From NCBI GenBank assembly GCA_023401925.1, contig JAEXDA010000041.1:1-64000 (forward strand): DNA of 64,000 bases. The letters run 5' to 3'. Below the pieces are notes generated by a model. That model did no database searches, was not told the DNA's origin, and saw nothing but the letters and a program-made list of their open reading frames with translations. Both the position numbers and the translations under genes were made by a program. Origin of the DNA: Bacillota bacterium (GTDB lineage Bacteria > Bacillota > UBA4882 > UBA8346). Shown one piece after another: positions 44,747-53,373 of this stretch. The number at the start of each line of letters is the position of its first letter. The first letter of the stretch is position 1.

Positions 44747-44925
44747 TTTCCTTCTTTCATCCGGACTCTACCGTCGGTTCTGGAATCTCACCAGATCTGC
44801 TTTTTAAAAGCGCGTGGACTTGAGAATAAAAGTTTTCGTCAAAAAACTATTTCTCTTACCACCGGTCGGGAATTGATTAAAGGTTTACGTTAGTAAAACT
44901 TATCGCACCCTGCCCTGAAGGATTC
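44747..44925 (-). ncRNA. FMN riboswitch (RFN element)
   Basis: Read on the minus strand the conserved RFN blocks appear in order: CCTTCAGGGCAGGGTG, CCCGACCGGTGGTAA, GATCTGGTGAGATTCCAG, AACCGACGGTAGAGTCCGGA and TGAAAGAAGG, whose end pairs with the first block to close P1. The interval between the first two blocks is longer than usual (an enlarged P2 arm). It is followed by the terminator at 44705-44733 and a three-gene ABC importer. Confidence 0.93.
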
Positions 44926-44970
44926 ATATTCAATTACTTATATTGTAAGCTGGATTTGGAGATTTGTAAA

Positions 44971-45285
44971 TTAAAAACTTGTAAAATTAAGCCATAATTC
45001 CTTCCCTACCTCCGTTTGAGTTTTCATTCGCTTTAGTGTTTTACGATTCCGTTTCGATAAATTGGCCGGTTGTCCCGGAGCATCCGCAAAATAACTTTGC
45101 CGATCCACAACAATATTTCTCCCATCCGTAATGTTATTTTGCTAATCACCAAAATGTTTGCTCCGATCAACAAAAACGTTTTGCTGATCCGCAAAATCAT
45201 CTCGCCCATCTGTAATATTGCCTTGCCGATCTACAAAATGGTTTCTCCCATTCACAATATTGTTTTTGCTGGTCTGCAAAATCAT
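44971..45285 (-). pseudogene. Decayed gene encoding 14-residue repeats, one in-frame TAG
   Basis: On the minus strand an ATG at 45285 (AAAAGGG upstream) opens a frame of soluble 14-residue repeats such as GNITDGRDDFADQQ, NNIVNGRNHFVDRQ and NNITDGRNIVVDRQ. A TAG at 45142-45144 stands where the neighbouring unit has CAG (FADQQN against FGD-stop-QN), a single transition. The frame continues after it to a TAA at 44971-44973, with a basic tail. The unit is a 21-bp DNA repeat, about ten copies. A plus-strand frame (TTG 45070 to 45312) reads hydrophobic heptads but lacks a ribosome binding site. Confidence 0.45.
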
Positions 45286-45287
45286 TT
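45078..45287. repeat. Ten-copy 21-bp degenerate tandem repeat
   Basis: Ten consecutive units of exactly 21 bases, without insertion or deletion, share the core ATCnnCAAAAT. Odd and even units alternate between TTGCcGATC and TCTCCCATC openings, giving a 42-bp super-period that equals the 14-residue peptide repeat of the minus-strand frame. Confidence 0.8.
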
Positions 45288-45505
45288 CTACCCTTTTTTA
45301 TGTTTTTCCTAGAAATATGAATTTCTTACGGAATTGCCTTTTTGGTATAGAACCGCAAAAAGGGCCCGGATTCCCATTCCATCTTCCGCTTCTAAATTTT
45401 GGCACATCCGGTAAATGAATTCACTGAAATTCAATTCCATAACAGGAATATTTTATTTACTGCCGAATATGTAATCTGTTTGTATGAAATTGGGAGGCGT
45501 AATTT

Positions 45506-45799
45506 ATGAATACCAATACACCATCCGGCAATTTGGCTGAACTCACCAAAGCTCTGCAAAATTTGGAGCCGGTCGAACTTTCCTTTCATGATATGAAGGC
45601 CATCAAAATTCTATTAAATTCGCCTGACGGCAATAGCCATCAGGCGTTCATTGTACGCAAACAGGATGATAAAGGAGCTACCCGCTTTTTTTTCACAGGT
45701 ATGAATAAGATCGTGGTCTTTGACCGTGCTCCGGAAATTTGGGAAAAGGAATTAAAGAATTGGGATTGGAGTTTCGTGGAAGTCAAGATGAAAAAATAA
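45506..45799 (+). CDS. Hypothetical protein
   Basis: A 97-residue soluble protein, GGGAGGCG before the ATG. It contains LNSPDGNSHQAFIVRKQDDK and FFFTGMNKIVVFDRAPEIWE, suggesting an alternating beta structure with a tryptophan-rich end (WDWSFVEVKMKK). I do not recognise the family. It stands alone between the repeat array and the YbaK-type gene. Confidence 0.7.
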   Translation: MNTNTPSGNLAELTKALQNLEPVELSFHDMKAIKILLNSPDGNSHQAFIVRKQDDKGATRFFFTGMNKIVVFDRAPEIWEKELKNWDWSFVEVKMKK

Positions 45800-45967
45800 C
45801 CCAATACCGCTTTTACTTGGGCAGGCTTGCACTGTTCCTCACTTTGATGAACATTTCACCTTAGCCGTTTCTAGCAGCTAAGGTTTCTGATTTCCATGGT
45901 CCGCAACGTCTTTAGCAAATAAATATTTTTTATGCATCAATTATCTCTAAGGAGGATCTTTCCCCAG

Positions 45968-46438
45968 ATGAGCCTGGATAGCGTTAAACGCCAATTTGCC
46001 GAAGAAAAACTGGAGTTCAAAGTGATTGAACTGGAAACCAGCAGCGCCACAGTTGAATTGGCGGCAAAAGCTTTGGATGTTGAGCCTGGGCGGATTGCCA
46101 AAACCATGGTCTTTCGTTTAAAAGAGCGGGATATCTTAGTCTTGGCCAAAGGTGATGCCCGGATTGACAATCACAAATATAAGGAACACTTCAAAGAAAA
46201 AGCGAAAATGATTGGAGCAGAGGAAGTTTTGGAGGTTACCGGCCATCCGGTCGGCGGCGTCTGCCCTTTTGGATTAAAAAGGCCTCTTCCAATCTACCTT
46301 GACCAATCCTTGAAACAATTCGATTATGTTTTCCCTGCCGGAGGATCGCCCAACTCAGCGGTAAAAATCGATCTCGATTCCTTGCAACAAGTGACACGCG
46401 GGGAATGGGTGGATGTTTGTAAAGATCCTGAAGATTGA
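45968..46438 (+). CDS. YbaK/EbsC family aminoacyl-tRNA deacylase
   Basis: A 156-residue trans-editing deacylase, the family that hydrolyses misacylated tRNA(Pro) such as Cys- or Ala-tRNA(Pro). Family blocks are GRIAKTMVFRLKERDILVLAKGDARID, GAEEVLEVTGHPVGGVCPFGL and FPAGGSPNSAVKIDLDSL. The conserved lysine is in RIAKT. The start at 45968 is 12 bases after AAGGAGG, slightly far; the upstream ATG at 45932 would place the site inside the gene. Monocistronic. Confidence 0.9.
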   Translation: MSLDSVKRQFAEEKLEFKVIELETSSATVELAAKALDVEPGRIAKTMVFRLKERDILVLAKGDARIDNHKYKEHFKEKAKMIGAEEVLEVTGHPVGGVCPFGLKRPLPIYLDQSLKQFDYVFPAGGSPNSAVKIDLDSLQQVTRGEWVDVCKDPED

Positions 46439-46490
46439 ACCCTCTATTCCTTCAACTAAGATGAATCGGGTTACAAATTCTTCAATCAAC

Positions 46491-49400
46491 CTACTTCACA
46501 TCGGTGGATCCTGGAAACTTTTGCATTACCCTTGCCCGTAAACGCTCAATTAGAGTATAAACAACCGGAACTACCACCAAAGTCATTGCCATGGAGCAGG
46601 CTAAACCGCCAATTAAAGCCCATCCCATACTGTTCTTAAATTCCGCGCTCGGCGCTTTTGATAGCGCCAAGGGGAGCATCCCGAAAATCATGGTTAAGGT
46701 AGTCATTAAAATAGGCCGTAAACGTTCGCGTCCTGCCTGCATCAAGGCCTCATGAATGGAAAGGCCTTCCTCCCGTCCCTTGTTGGTAAAATCCACCAGC
46801 AAAATGGCGTTCTTGCTTACCAGACCGATCTGCATGATAATCCCCATAATCGAGAAAACCGCTAAAGAATTTTTGGTCAAGGCCAGAGCGAGCAAGGCCC
46901 CGATAATCGCCAAGGGTACTGAAAATAGCACGGCAAAAGGGTAAACGAACGAGTTGTACAGCGCCGCCATAATCAAATATACAAACACCACCGCCGCCAG
47001 CAAAGCCAGGCTCAAACTAAAAAAAGTATTAGCCTGGTTTTGAAGGGCACCGACAAACATCGTATTCACGCCGACTGGAAATTTCTCTTTCGCCAGCGCC
47101 CCTTTGATATCATTCCCGATATCGCCGCTGGTCCGGCCGACTGCCTGCGCATTGACGGTGACCGAATATCTGCGGTTCCGGCGTTGAAGTTCCGAAGGTC
47201 CGACAGAAGAAACGATCTTTGCAAACTGGTTTAAAGGTACCAATTGACCGCTCTTATTGGCAACAGTAAGATTACCAACTTGCCAAGTATGGCTCCGGTC
47301 AGCCTGGTCCAGCATGACGTTGATATCATATTGGGCTTCGTCCCGGTCTAAAAATCGGGAATCGGTATTTCCGGTTAAAGCCAATTGTAAGGTCTGACCC
47401 ACCGTTGACATGCTTAGGCCCATACTGGCCATTTTATCGCGATCAACTTGAACACTGCGTTCGGGTTGAGGAGGATTGAGCGACGAACGGACACTGGACG
47501 TACCGGGGATTCCGGCTATTCGTTTCATTACCTGGTCGGCACTTTGGGATACATCCTCCCAATTCTGCCCGGTAATGGCTACCTGAATGGGAGCCTGGCC
47601 GCCGCTGCCCGGTATCACGCTGGGTTGGGAGACAAAAACTTTAACTCCGGGCATATGACCAACCATTCCCCGAAGCATTCGCCCAATTTCGCCCGCGCTG
47701 CGGCTCCGTTTATTCTTGGGAACCAGAATCACGGTCATCGACGCCTGATAACCGTTGGCCGATCCCCCGTAGCCTCCGGAACCGATATTGGAATAAACCG
47801 TCCGGACTTCGGGTATCCGTCTGATAGCCTGTTCAATGTATTGAACCCTGACATCGGTTTGCTCAATTTTAGCCCCTGTATCCAGTATCACCGAAACCGA
47901 GAGCTGACTCTGGTCGGCCTGAGGCATAAATTCCGAGCCAATAAAATTAAAAGTGACTAAGGACAAAGCTGCTATAAACAATAATCCCGCAATCAACAGA
48001 ACCTTGCCGGGATGTTCAAGGCTAAGCCTCAACACTTTCAGGTAGTCATTGGTCAAACCGGCATAGATCTTTTCAAACCAGGCGCCAAACCGGGCCATCA
48101 GAGTCCCCTTGGTCAATTGCTCAAGTTTACTGAAACGGGAAGCTAACAAGGGAGTAACCGTAAAAGAAACGAATAAACTGGTTAAGGTTGAAATAACAAT
48201 GACGACGGAAAACTGCTTCATCATTCCGCCGACGATTCCGGAAACCAGGGTCAAAGGCAAATAAACCACCACATCCACCAAAGTGATGGAAAGTGCGGTA
48301 AAACCGATTTCATTCCGGCCCTGTAAAGCCGCAGTCCGTCTATCCTCCCCCTGCTCCAAATGGCGGTAAATATTCTCCAAAACCACAATGGCATCGTCCA
48401 CCAAAATACCGATAACCAGGGATAATGCCAACAATGTGATGATATTCAGTGAAAACCCGCAAGCCCACATGCCGATGAATGTTACCACCAGCGAAGTGGG
48501 AATCGCCACCATCACGATAAGGGAATTCCGGATACTATGCAAAAAAAGCAGCATCACACCGGCAACCAACAAAATGGCAAGTAACAGATCTTCTTTGACG
48601 GCATTGGCCGAATCGGTGATAAAACCGGAATTATCATAGATGACTGTGGCTTTTAAACCCGCACTCTGGTATTGGCGTTCCAGCTTTATGAGTTCGTCCC
48701 GTACTAACCTGCTCACATCGACGGTATTTGCGTCAGATTGTTTCAGTACATTGACCGCAATGGTATTTTTACCGTTAATTCTGGTGATTTGGGTGATATC
48801 CTTTTTTCCGTCTTGAATATCGGCAACATTGGAAAGCCGGATATTGCCGCCGTTTACCGACTGGCCGACCACTAGATTTTTGAGTTCATCCAGGGATTTA
48901 AACCGCCCGGCCATTCGAACCACATATTGACCGTCATCATCTTTGATGGTTCCAGCGGGATACTCCAGATTTGCGTCTCGAATAGCCTGTAACACCTGAA
49001 GGGAAGACACCCCATAGGATTCCATTCTGTGGCTGTCCAAGTTGACTTTAATCTCCCGCTGCCGGCCCCCAATAATATTGACTTCACCAACTCCGGCCAT
49101 TGTCGAAATTCCAGGCTCAATAAAATCATTCACCAATTGATAAAACTGGGTATCCGGTAAATTGCAAGTGAATCCGACGGACATAATCGGCCGGTCATTG
49201 GGATCTACTTTGGACAATGCAGGGGTTTGAGCTCCATTGGGAAGTCTGCGGATAACCGAATTGACTTTACGTTGGGCATCCTGTAAAGAAAAGTCAACAT
49301 TCGCGCCGGGAGTCAGTTGGATCATGACTCTGGACCTACCCTCTTGCGAGTTCGAAGAAATCGAATCAACCTTGTCCAAACCGCAAACCGCATCCTCAAT

Positions 49401-49598
49401 CTGCTTGGTAACCGAAATTTCAACTTCGCTTGCGGAAGCGCCGGGATAACTTGTGCTGACACTGATCATCGGTATGGACAAACCGGGAAGTAAATCATAT
49501 TTTAATTGGTAATAACCAAAAATTCCCAATAAAGTTAAAGCGGTAAAAAGTACAATGATGATAATGGGGCGTTTAATGGCTAGCTCAGTAATGGTCAA
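46491..49598 (-). CDS. RND multidrug efflux pump, HAE1/AcrB family
   Basis: Proton-driven inner-membrane pump of about 1035 residues with 12 membrane helices and two large porter domains. The TM4 proton-relay aspartates are present in ILVDDAIVVLENIYRH. The N-terminus TITELAIKRPIIIIVLFTALTLLG and SYPGASASEVE are standard. The start is the TTG at 49598 after GGGGG; the 54 codons upstream overlap the adaptor gene and lack a site. An adaptor gene precedes it by 55 bases. Such pumps need an outer-membrane channel, not present in this window. Confidence 0.94.
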   Translation of the reverse strand: MTITELAIKRPIIIIVLFTALTLLGIFGYYQLKYDLLPGLSIPMISVSTSYPGASASEVEISVTKQIEDAVCGLDKVDSISSNSQEGRSRVMIQLTPGANVDFSLQDAQRKVNSVIRRLPNGAQTPALSKVDPNDRPIMSVGFTCNLPDTQFYQLVNDFIEPGISTMAGVGEVNIIGGRQREIKVNLDSHRMESYGVSSLQVLQAIRDANLEYPAGTIKDDDGQYVVRMAGRFKSLDELKNLVVGQSVNGGNIRLSNVADIQDGKKDITQITRINGKNTIAVNVLKQSDANTVDVSRLVRDELIKLERQYQSAGLKATVIYDNSGFITDSANAVKEDLLLAILLVAGVMLLFLHSIRNSLIVMVAIPTSLVVTFIGMWACGFSLNIITLLALSLVIGILVDDAIVVLENIYRHLEQGEDRRTAALQGRNEIGFTALSITLVDVVVYLPLTLVSGIVGGMMKQFSVVIVISTLTSLFVSFTVTPLLASRFSKLEQLTKGTLMARFGAWFEKIYAGLTNDYLKVLRLSLEHPGKVLLIAGLLFIAALSLVTFNFIGSEFMPQADQSQLSVSVILDTGAKIEQTDVRVQYIEQAIRRIPEVRTVYSNIGSGGYGGSANGYQASMTVILVPKNKRSRSAGEIGRMLRGMVGHMPGVKVFVSQPSVIPGSGGQAPIQVAITGQNWEDVSQSADQVMKRIAGIPGTSSVRSSLNPPQPERSVQVDRDKMASMGLSMSTVGQTLQLALTGNTDSRFLDRDEAQYDINVMLDQADRSHTWQVGNLTVANKSGQLVPLNQFAKIVSSVGPSELQRRNRRYSVTVNAQAVGRTSGDIGNDIKGALAKEKFPVGVNTMFVGALQNQANTFFSLSLALLAAVVFVYLIMAALYNSFVYPFAVLFSVPLAIIGALLALALTKNSLAVFSIMGIIMQIGLVSKNAILLVDFTNKGREEGLSIHEALMQAGRERLRPILMTTLTMIFGMLPLALSKAPSAEFKNSMGWALIGGLACSMAMTLVVVPVVYTLIERLRARVMQKFPGSTDVK

Positions 49599-49653
49599 AG
49601 GTATTCCCCCTTCGATTGAGAGTAAGGCTGCCTGAAAACAATCGGAAAAGTAA

Positions 49654-50790
49654 TCATTCCTGGTTACGTTGGCGTGAGCCTTTTTGACGGGCCCCTTGTC
49701 CGTCCGGTTGAGAGCCGCCTCGAGGGGAACCTTGACCGAAAATATCGTTTTGAATGGCAACAGCGGAGTTATCTTTCAGATCCTCCTGACCGCTAACGAT
49801 AACCCGTTCTCCAGCGGTGATTCCTTGCAAGACGGTTATATGAGTGCCTATTTCCGAACCGATCCGAATATTGCGCAACTTTGCTTTTCCGTCCTCGACG
49901 ATAAAAATTTGCGGGTTTTCGGTACTCCCAACCATAGCATTCCGGGGGATGGCTAAAGCGGTTTGATTCCCCAATTGGATGGTAATTTGTCCGAACATTC
50001 CCGACTTAAGGGGGTATTCCCTGTTATTGGGTATCATAATTTTCACGGGATAAGTATGGGCTGCGTCACCCTTAACGCTGATACTGGCGATCTTGCCGTG
50101 AAATTTGAGTCCGGGGTAGATTCCCGTTTCAATTTCGGCTTGATCCCCGACCTTCAGCCGGAAAACGTCTTGTTCTGCTACATTTAAAACTACTTTAAGC
50201 TTAGAGATATCGACGACATTGGCTACTGTCATTCCGGGACTGAGCATCGTCCCTACATCAACCGGAATGGATGTTACAATACCGGAGATAGGAGAAGTAA
50301 TGGAGGAGTTGATATATTCACGCCGGGAAGAAACAAACTGGGCCTGGGCCGTTTTAAAGGTCTGGCGGGCCGATTCCAAATCAATATCCGATATCAGTCC
50401 TTGCTTATGGAGATCATTGGAACGTTCCCAATCTTTTTGGGCTCTTTGATAATTATTTTGCGCCGCAAGGAAATTGGCTTCAGGAACTTGATTTTCCACC
50501 TTAATCATCGTGGAACCGGCTTTAACATAAGAGCCTTCTTGGACCAGGACTGCCGTGGCTTTGCCTTGAAGTTCCGAAACAATATTGATATCGCTATTGG
50601 CCGTAATCAATCCCGTCTGAATCAATTGGTTATTCAAGTTCTGCTGTGAGGCCGTTGCCACTGCGACCGGAGTCCCCCTGCTCCCGTTATTCCTGGCTTC
50701 CTGTTTCATTTCCGCCCGGTTTTTAAAGAGGGTGAAAAGAATCAGGAATATCCCTCCAAAGACAACGATAAAGAAGAAAACTTTTTTCAT
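49654..50790 (-). CDS. RND efflux membrane-fusion (periplasmic adaptor) protein
   Basis: A 378-residue adaptor with an N-terminal membrane anchor (KKVFFFIVVFGGIFLILFTLF). It has the split biotinyl-lipoyl domain (NIVSELQGKATAVLVQEGSYVKAG and YINSSITSPISGIVTSIPVDVG), an alpha-hairpin between them, and a beta-barrel (VVLNVAEQDVFRLKVGDQ). It links the pump to an outer-membrane channel in diderms. It is the first gene of the pump operon; a minus-strand TATAAT box lies at 50894-50899. Confidence 0.92.
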   Translation of the reverse strand: MKKVFFFIVVFGGIFLILFTLFKNRAEMKQEARNNGSRGTPVAVATASQQNLNNQLIQTGLITANSDINIVSELQGKATAVLVQEGSYVKAGSTMIKVENQVPEANFLAAQNNYQRAQKDWERSNDLHKQGLISDIDLESARQTFKTAQAQFVSSRREYINSSITSPISGIVTSIPVDVGTMLSPGMTVANVVDISKLKVVLNVAEQDVFRLKVGDQAEIETGIYPGLKFHGKIASISVKGDAAHTYPVKIMIPNNREYPLKSGMFGQITIQLGNQTALAIPRNAMVGSTENPQIFIVEDGKAKLRNIRIGSEIGTHITVLQGITAGERVIVSGQEDLKDNSAVAIQNDIFGQGSPRGGSQPDGQGARQKGSRQRNQE

Positions 50791-50931
50791 CCCTATCCCC
50801 TTTCCGATCCGGCTTTAATCTGCTTTTCCGATATCAAACGTAAAACGAACCAAAAAATCGCTCCGGGAATCAAAATACAACAAATAAAGCTTCATTATAT
50901 CAAAATCTCGCTCTTATAATGAAACCCAAAA

Positions 50932-50952
50932 GATAATCCTTTTCGGATTATC
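50932..50952 (-). terminator. Hairpin ending the histidine phosphatase transcript
   Basis: GATAATCC (50932-50939) and GGATTATC (50945-50952) with loop TTTTC, followed on the minus strand by TTTTGGGTTTC. It lies downstream of the 51096-51746 gene and upstream of the adaptor gene. Nothing else is seen in 50791-51095 apart from the possible -10 box. Confidence 0.45.
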
Positions 50953-51095
50953 CTTTTCTCATTTTATATTATATTATATTTCTGTTTCTGGTGTTTTCGT
51001 GTATCTTTTTTGTGATCAATTTATGGAGAAGTTATGGAGGCTTGTGTTTGCGGCGGCTATTGGTGTGATAAGCCTTTGGAATTTCGGTATTTGTA

Positions 51096-51746
51096 TTAAT
51101 AGGTTCCTGTAAAAGCCGTCTGCTGAGCCATTGCTGACGTTCCCACTTCTCCCCAGGTATCGAGCATCCATTCATGATCGGTTTTAATAAAACGGTTGAT
51201 ACCGCAATTTTTAAGTGAAAACCGTATTTTCTGACCCAGCGGAATCCCTAACGAATGCCGCAACAAATACTCCAAAACGAAACCATGAGTTATAACCAAA
51301 ATGCTTTCACCCGGATGTTTTTGGGCTATCTCCTCGAAACAAGCCACACTTCGGGCATAAGCCTGAGCTGCGCTTTCTCCTCCCGGGATGATATAATCCG
51401 GATCCCGTTTGATATATTGAGCACATGCTTCGGGATTGGCAGCCCGGAACTGCTCGATGGTCAAGCCCGCTAAATCTCCCAAGTTTCTTTCCCGGAGCCG
51501 CCGATCACAAGTAGGAGCCAGTTTCACCGCAGGGGCAATGATTTGAGCTGTCTGCACAGCCCGCCCCAAATCGCTGCTGTAAAATCTATCAAAAAAATTT
51601 TTTCGCAGCAGCTCCGCTACGTGTTGTGCCTGTTCCACACCTCTGTCAGTCAGCGGGCTGTCTAAGATTCCTTGATGAAGCCCTTGAAGATTCCATTCGG
51701 TCTCTCCATGGCGAACCACTGTAAATGATGTCCGAACCATTGCCAT
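51096..51746 (-). CDS. Histidine phosphatase family protein (GpmB/CobC-like)
   Basis: A 216-residue phosphatase of the phosphoglycerate mutase-like superfamily. The phosphohistidine motif is FTVVRHGETEWN, then DSPLTDRGVEQAQ, FYSSDLGRAVQTAQ, RLRERNLGDLAG and the second histidine in ILVITHGFVLEYLL. It lacks the insertions of true GpmA enzymes, so a broad phosphatase or alpha-ribazole phosphatase role is more likely. The start at 51746 follows GAGG by seven bases. No cobalamin genes are nearby. Confidence 0.88.
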   Translation of the reverse strand: MAMVRTSFTVVRHGETEWNLQGLHQGILDSPLTDRGVEQAQHVAELLRKNFFDRFYSSDLGRAVQTAQIIAPAVKLAPTCDRRLRERNLGDLAGLTIEQFRAANPEACAQYIKRDPDYIIPGGESAAQAYARSVACFEEIAQKHPGESILVITHGFVLEYLLRHSLGIPLGQKIRFSLKNCGINRFIKTDHEWMLDTWGEVGTSAMAQQTAFTGTY

Positions 51747-51875
51747 ATGTTTACCTCGTGATGAATATCGGATCAAAAGCTACTACAATCATAGCACAAA
51801 AAATCAAATATCGACTATCTTTTCTCTTGGCCTTGGTCTACGGTTTGGAGTGCCAACCCCTACCGGGCAACAAAA

Positions 51876-51903
51876 AAGGTCGAGTGTTACCGCACTCGGC
51901 CTT
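51876..51903 (-). terminator. Intrinsic terminator of the membrane protein gene
   Basis: AAGGTCGAGTG (51876-51886) pairs with CACTCGGCCTT (51893-51903), one G-U pair, six-base loop. On the minus strand a T-run follows (A-run 51872-51877). A degenerate copy of this segment occurs at 52491-52525 on the other side of the gene. Confidence 0.7.
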
Positions 51904-51927
51904 GAGCGATCGAAAATATACTTCTCT

Positions 51928-52407
51928 TTACATAGCGCCTCTTCTCTTTTTTAGCTGATAATTATAGTGAAGAGTTGCACCATAAAACCAAATAAATGCT
52001 AAAATAAACCGCCAAATAGGACTCCAATTAACATATGTCAGTAAGCCTAATTCATGAAATACCATATCTAAAGCCGCACTGGCAATTGAAAAAATAATTA
52101 AATAAACAGGATAAACATACCACCCTGGATCTTCCGGGATATAGTATAAAAATAAAATAACAGCAAAAATCCAGGCAAGATCCAACCATTGAACTGAAGT
52201 TAAGAATCCGAATGGCTGTATATGCTCCCATCTAAATAAGTTTAGATTATTACCTAAAAACGATGCCAGAATACTAAAAACATAACCCCAAAGTAAACCA
52301 ATCCAAAAAAAACTCTTAAATTTTTCTCGCGGAACAAATACGATTGCTAAAAACATCATAAATAAAGAAAAGGCCGGATAATACAATTCAATCGGTAGTT
52401 TAAACAT
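51928..52407 (-). CDS. Multi-pass membrane protein of unknown function
   Basis: A 159-residue protein with about five hydrophobic helices and aromatic-rich loops (NNLNLFRWEHIQPFGFLTSVQW, IPEDPGWYVYPVY). It resembles the CBO0543-type membrane proteins common in spore formers, but I am not certain. Its base composition is AT-richer than neighbouring metabolic genes. A terminator follows directly. Confidence 0.7.
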   Translation of the reverse strand: MFKLPIELYYPAFSLFMMFLAIVFVPREKFKSFFWIGLLWGYVFSILASFLGNNLNLFRWEHIQPFGFLTSVQWLDLAWIFAVILFLYYIPEDPGWYVYPVYLIIFSIASAALDMVFHELGLLTYVNWSPIWRFILAFIWFYGATLHYNYQLKKRRGAM

Positions 52408-52688
52408 CGGTTATTAATTTCTCCTTAAGCACATTTAGTTTAAACTTATTCCTGAATATTTATTCAATACTCAATCTCTTAAATAATAACGGGTAACAAA
52501 AAGTCGAGTACTTGGCCTTGATCGGATTCTATTCACCTCTCCTACTCTATATCCGATAAAAAAACAAAAAATGTTACTATATCCAATCACATATTATAGG
52601 TTTAATCCATAGGATATCATAGTTGTAATCATCCAATTATTTGTATCCACCTTATACCCTTATATCAAATTAGGGGGTGATAAACCAA

Positions 52689-52892
52689 ATGAACGAAAAT
52701 GATGAGTACGCTCAAGATATAGATAATAGCATCTATACTGAACAGGCAGGTTGTATCTGGACTCCGCAAGGGCGTGTATGCCGTGATCCCAGAAGAAATA
52801 TCCGATGTTTTTACCCGCGTTGGGGAGGACGCCCTCAATGTAGACCTATGTTTGGTCCTGGACCCGGTCCTGGGCCATGGAGACCCTGGTAA
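52689..52892 (+). CDS. Small cysteine- and proline/glycine-rich protein, spore-coat-like
   Basis: A 67-residue protein starting at the ATG at 52689, nine bases after AGGGGGTG. It has an acidic N-terminus (MNENDEYAQDIDNSIYTE), four cysteines in an arginine-rich middle (GCIWTPQGRVCRDP, RCFYPRW) and a low-complexity tail (MFGPGPGPGPWRPW). Composition recalls small coat or exosporium proteins; this is inference. A strong terminator follows seven bases after the stop. Confidence 0.6.
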   Translation: MNENDEYAQDIDNSIYTEQAGCIWTPQGRVCRDPRRNIRCFYPRWGGRPQCRPMFGPGPGPGPWRPW

Positions 52893-52898
52893 GACAAT

Positions 52899-52936
52899 AA
52901 AAGGTGAAGCATGATTATACTATTGCTTCACCTTTT
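52899..52936 (+). terminator. Intrinsic terminator of the small gene at 52689
   Basis: AAAAGGTGAAGCA (52899-52911) and TGCTTCACCTTTT (52924-52936) pair perfectly over 13 bp with a 12-base loop; a T-run follows at 52933-52938. Confidence 0.85.
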
Positions 52937-53133
52937 TTATATCCACATTTCTGCTTCCGGGCATATTTATTGATTAGTTCATGATGGGATTTTAATGGAG
53001 TTTTCTTCTCTAAACCCTTCTTTCGTTTAAGTATCTTAATTGGTTTTGCCTTTCTACCTGCATTATCCCTTGATAATTCAATTGAATCTCCTTTGTTTAC
53101 AAATATCCGTTGGTTGTATAAACAAATATTCAT
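52915..53133 (-). CDS. Possible small basic protein (doubtful)
   Basis: A 72-codon frame encoding a lysine-rich peptide (MNICLYNQRIFVNKGDSIEL at the start, KKGLEKKTPLKSHHELINKY later). There is no clear ribosome binding site, and its last codons run into the terminator of the opposite gene. It may be spurious. Confidence 0.25.
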   Translation of the reverse strand: MNICLYNQRIFVNKGDSIELSRDNAGRKAKPIKILKRKKGLEKKTPLKSHHELINKYARKQKCGYKKGEAIV

Positions 53134-53215
53134 TTACCATAACTACATTTTATGGATTTGAACATAAACTATATTGATTAATCCAATCTTCAAACTATGC
53201 AAAGGAGGTATAACA

Positions 53216-53314
53216 ATGGGCTTTGCAGGTGCTGGATTTGGCGGCGGTTGGTTTATCTGGATTATTATTATTATCATTATATTTTGCTGTTTCTGTGGCG
53301 GCGGTTTCATTTAA
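53216..53314 (+). CDS. YjcZ-like small sporulation protein
   Basis: A 32-residue micro-protein beginning MGFAGAGFGGGWFIW, followed by a run of seven isoleucines, FCCFC and GGGFI. Short glycine-rich segments on both sides of one hydrophobic helix match the YjcZ family of small sporulation proteins of Bacillota. AAAGGAGG is placed ideally before the ATG at 53216. A structured terminator follows. It is too short for ordinary gene callers. Confidence 0.7.
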   Translation: MGFAGAGFGGGWFIWIIIIIIIFCCFCGGGFI

Positions 53315-53373
53315 ATAGAGCTCGTTACACGGGTAAAATAACATTGTCATATTCATAGTAAAAAATAATAGCG

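Noticed and set aside
44747..44925. TPP riboswitch for the THI5-like transporter
   Set aside because: The conserved words match the RFN (FMN) element in order, not the thi box.
45070..45312. Plus-strand ORF of hydrophobic heptads (IRKITLP, IHNNISP and so on)
   Set aside because: TTG start without ribosome binding site; the periodic peptide is a consequence of the 21-bp array, and the opposite frame gives a more protein-like repeat with a start signal.
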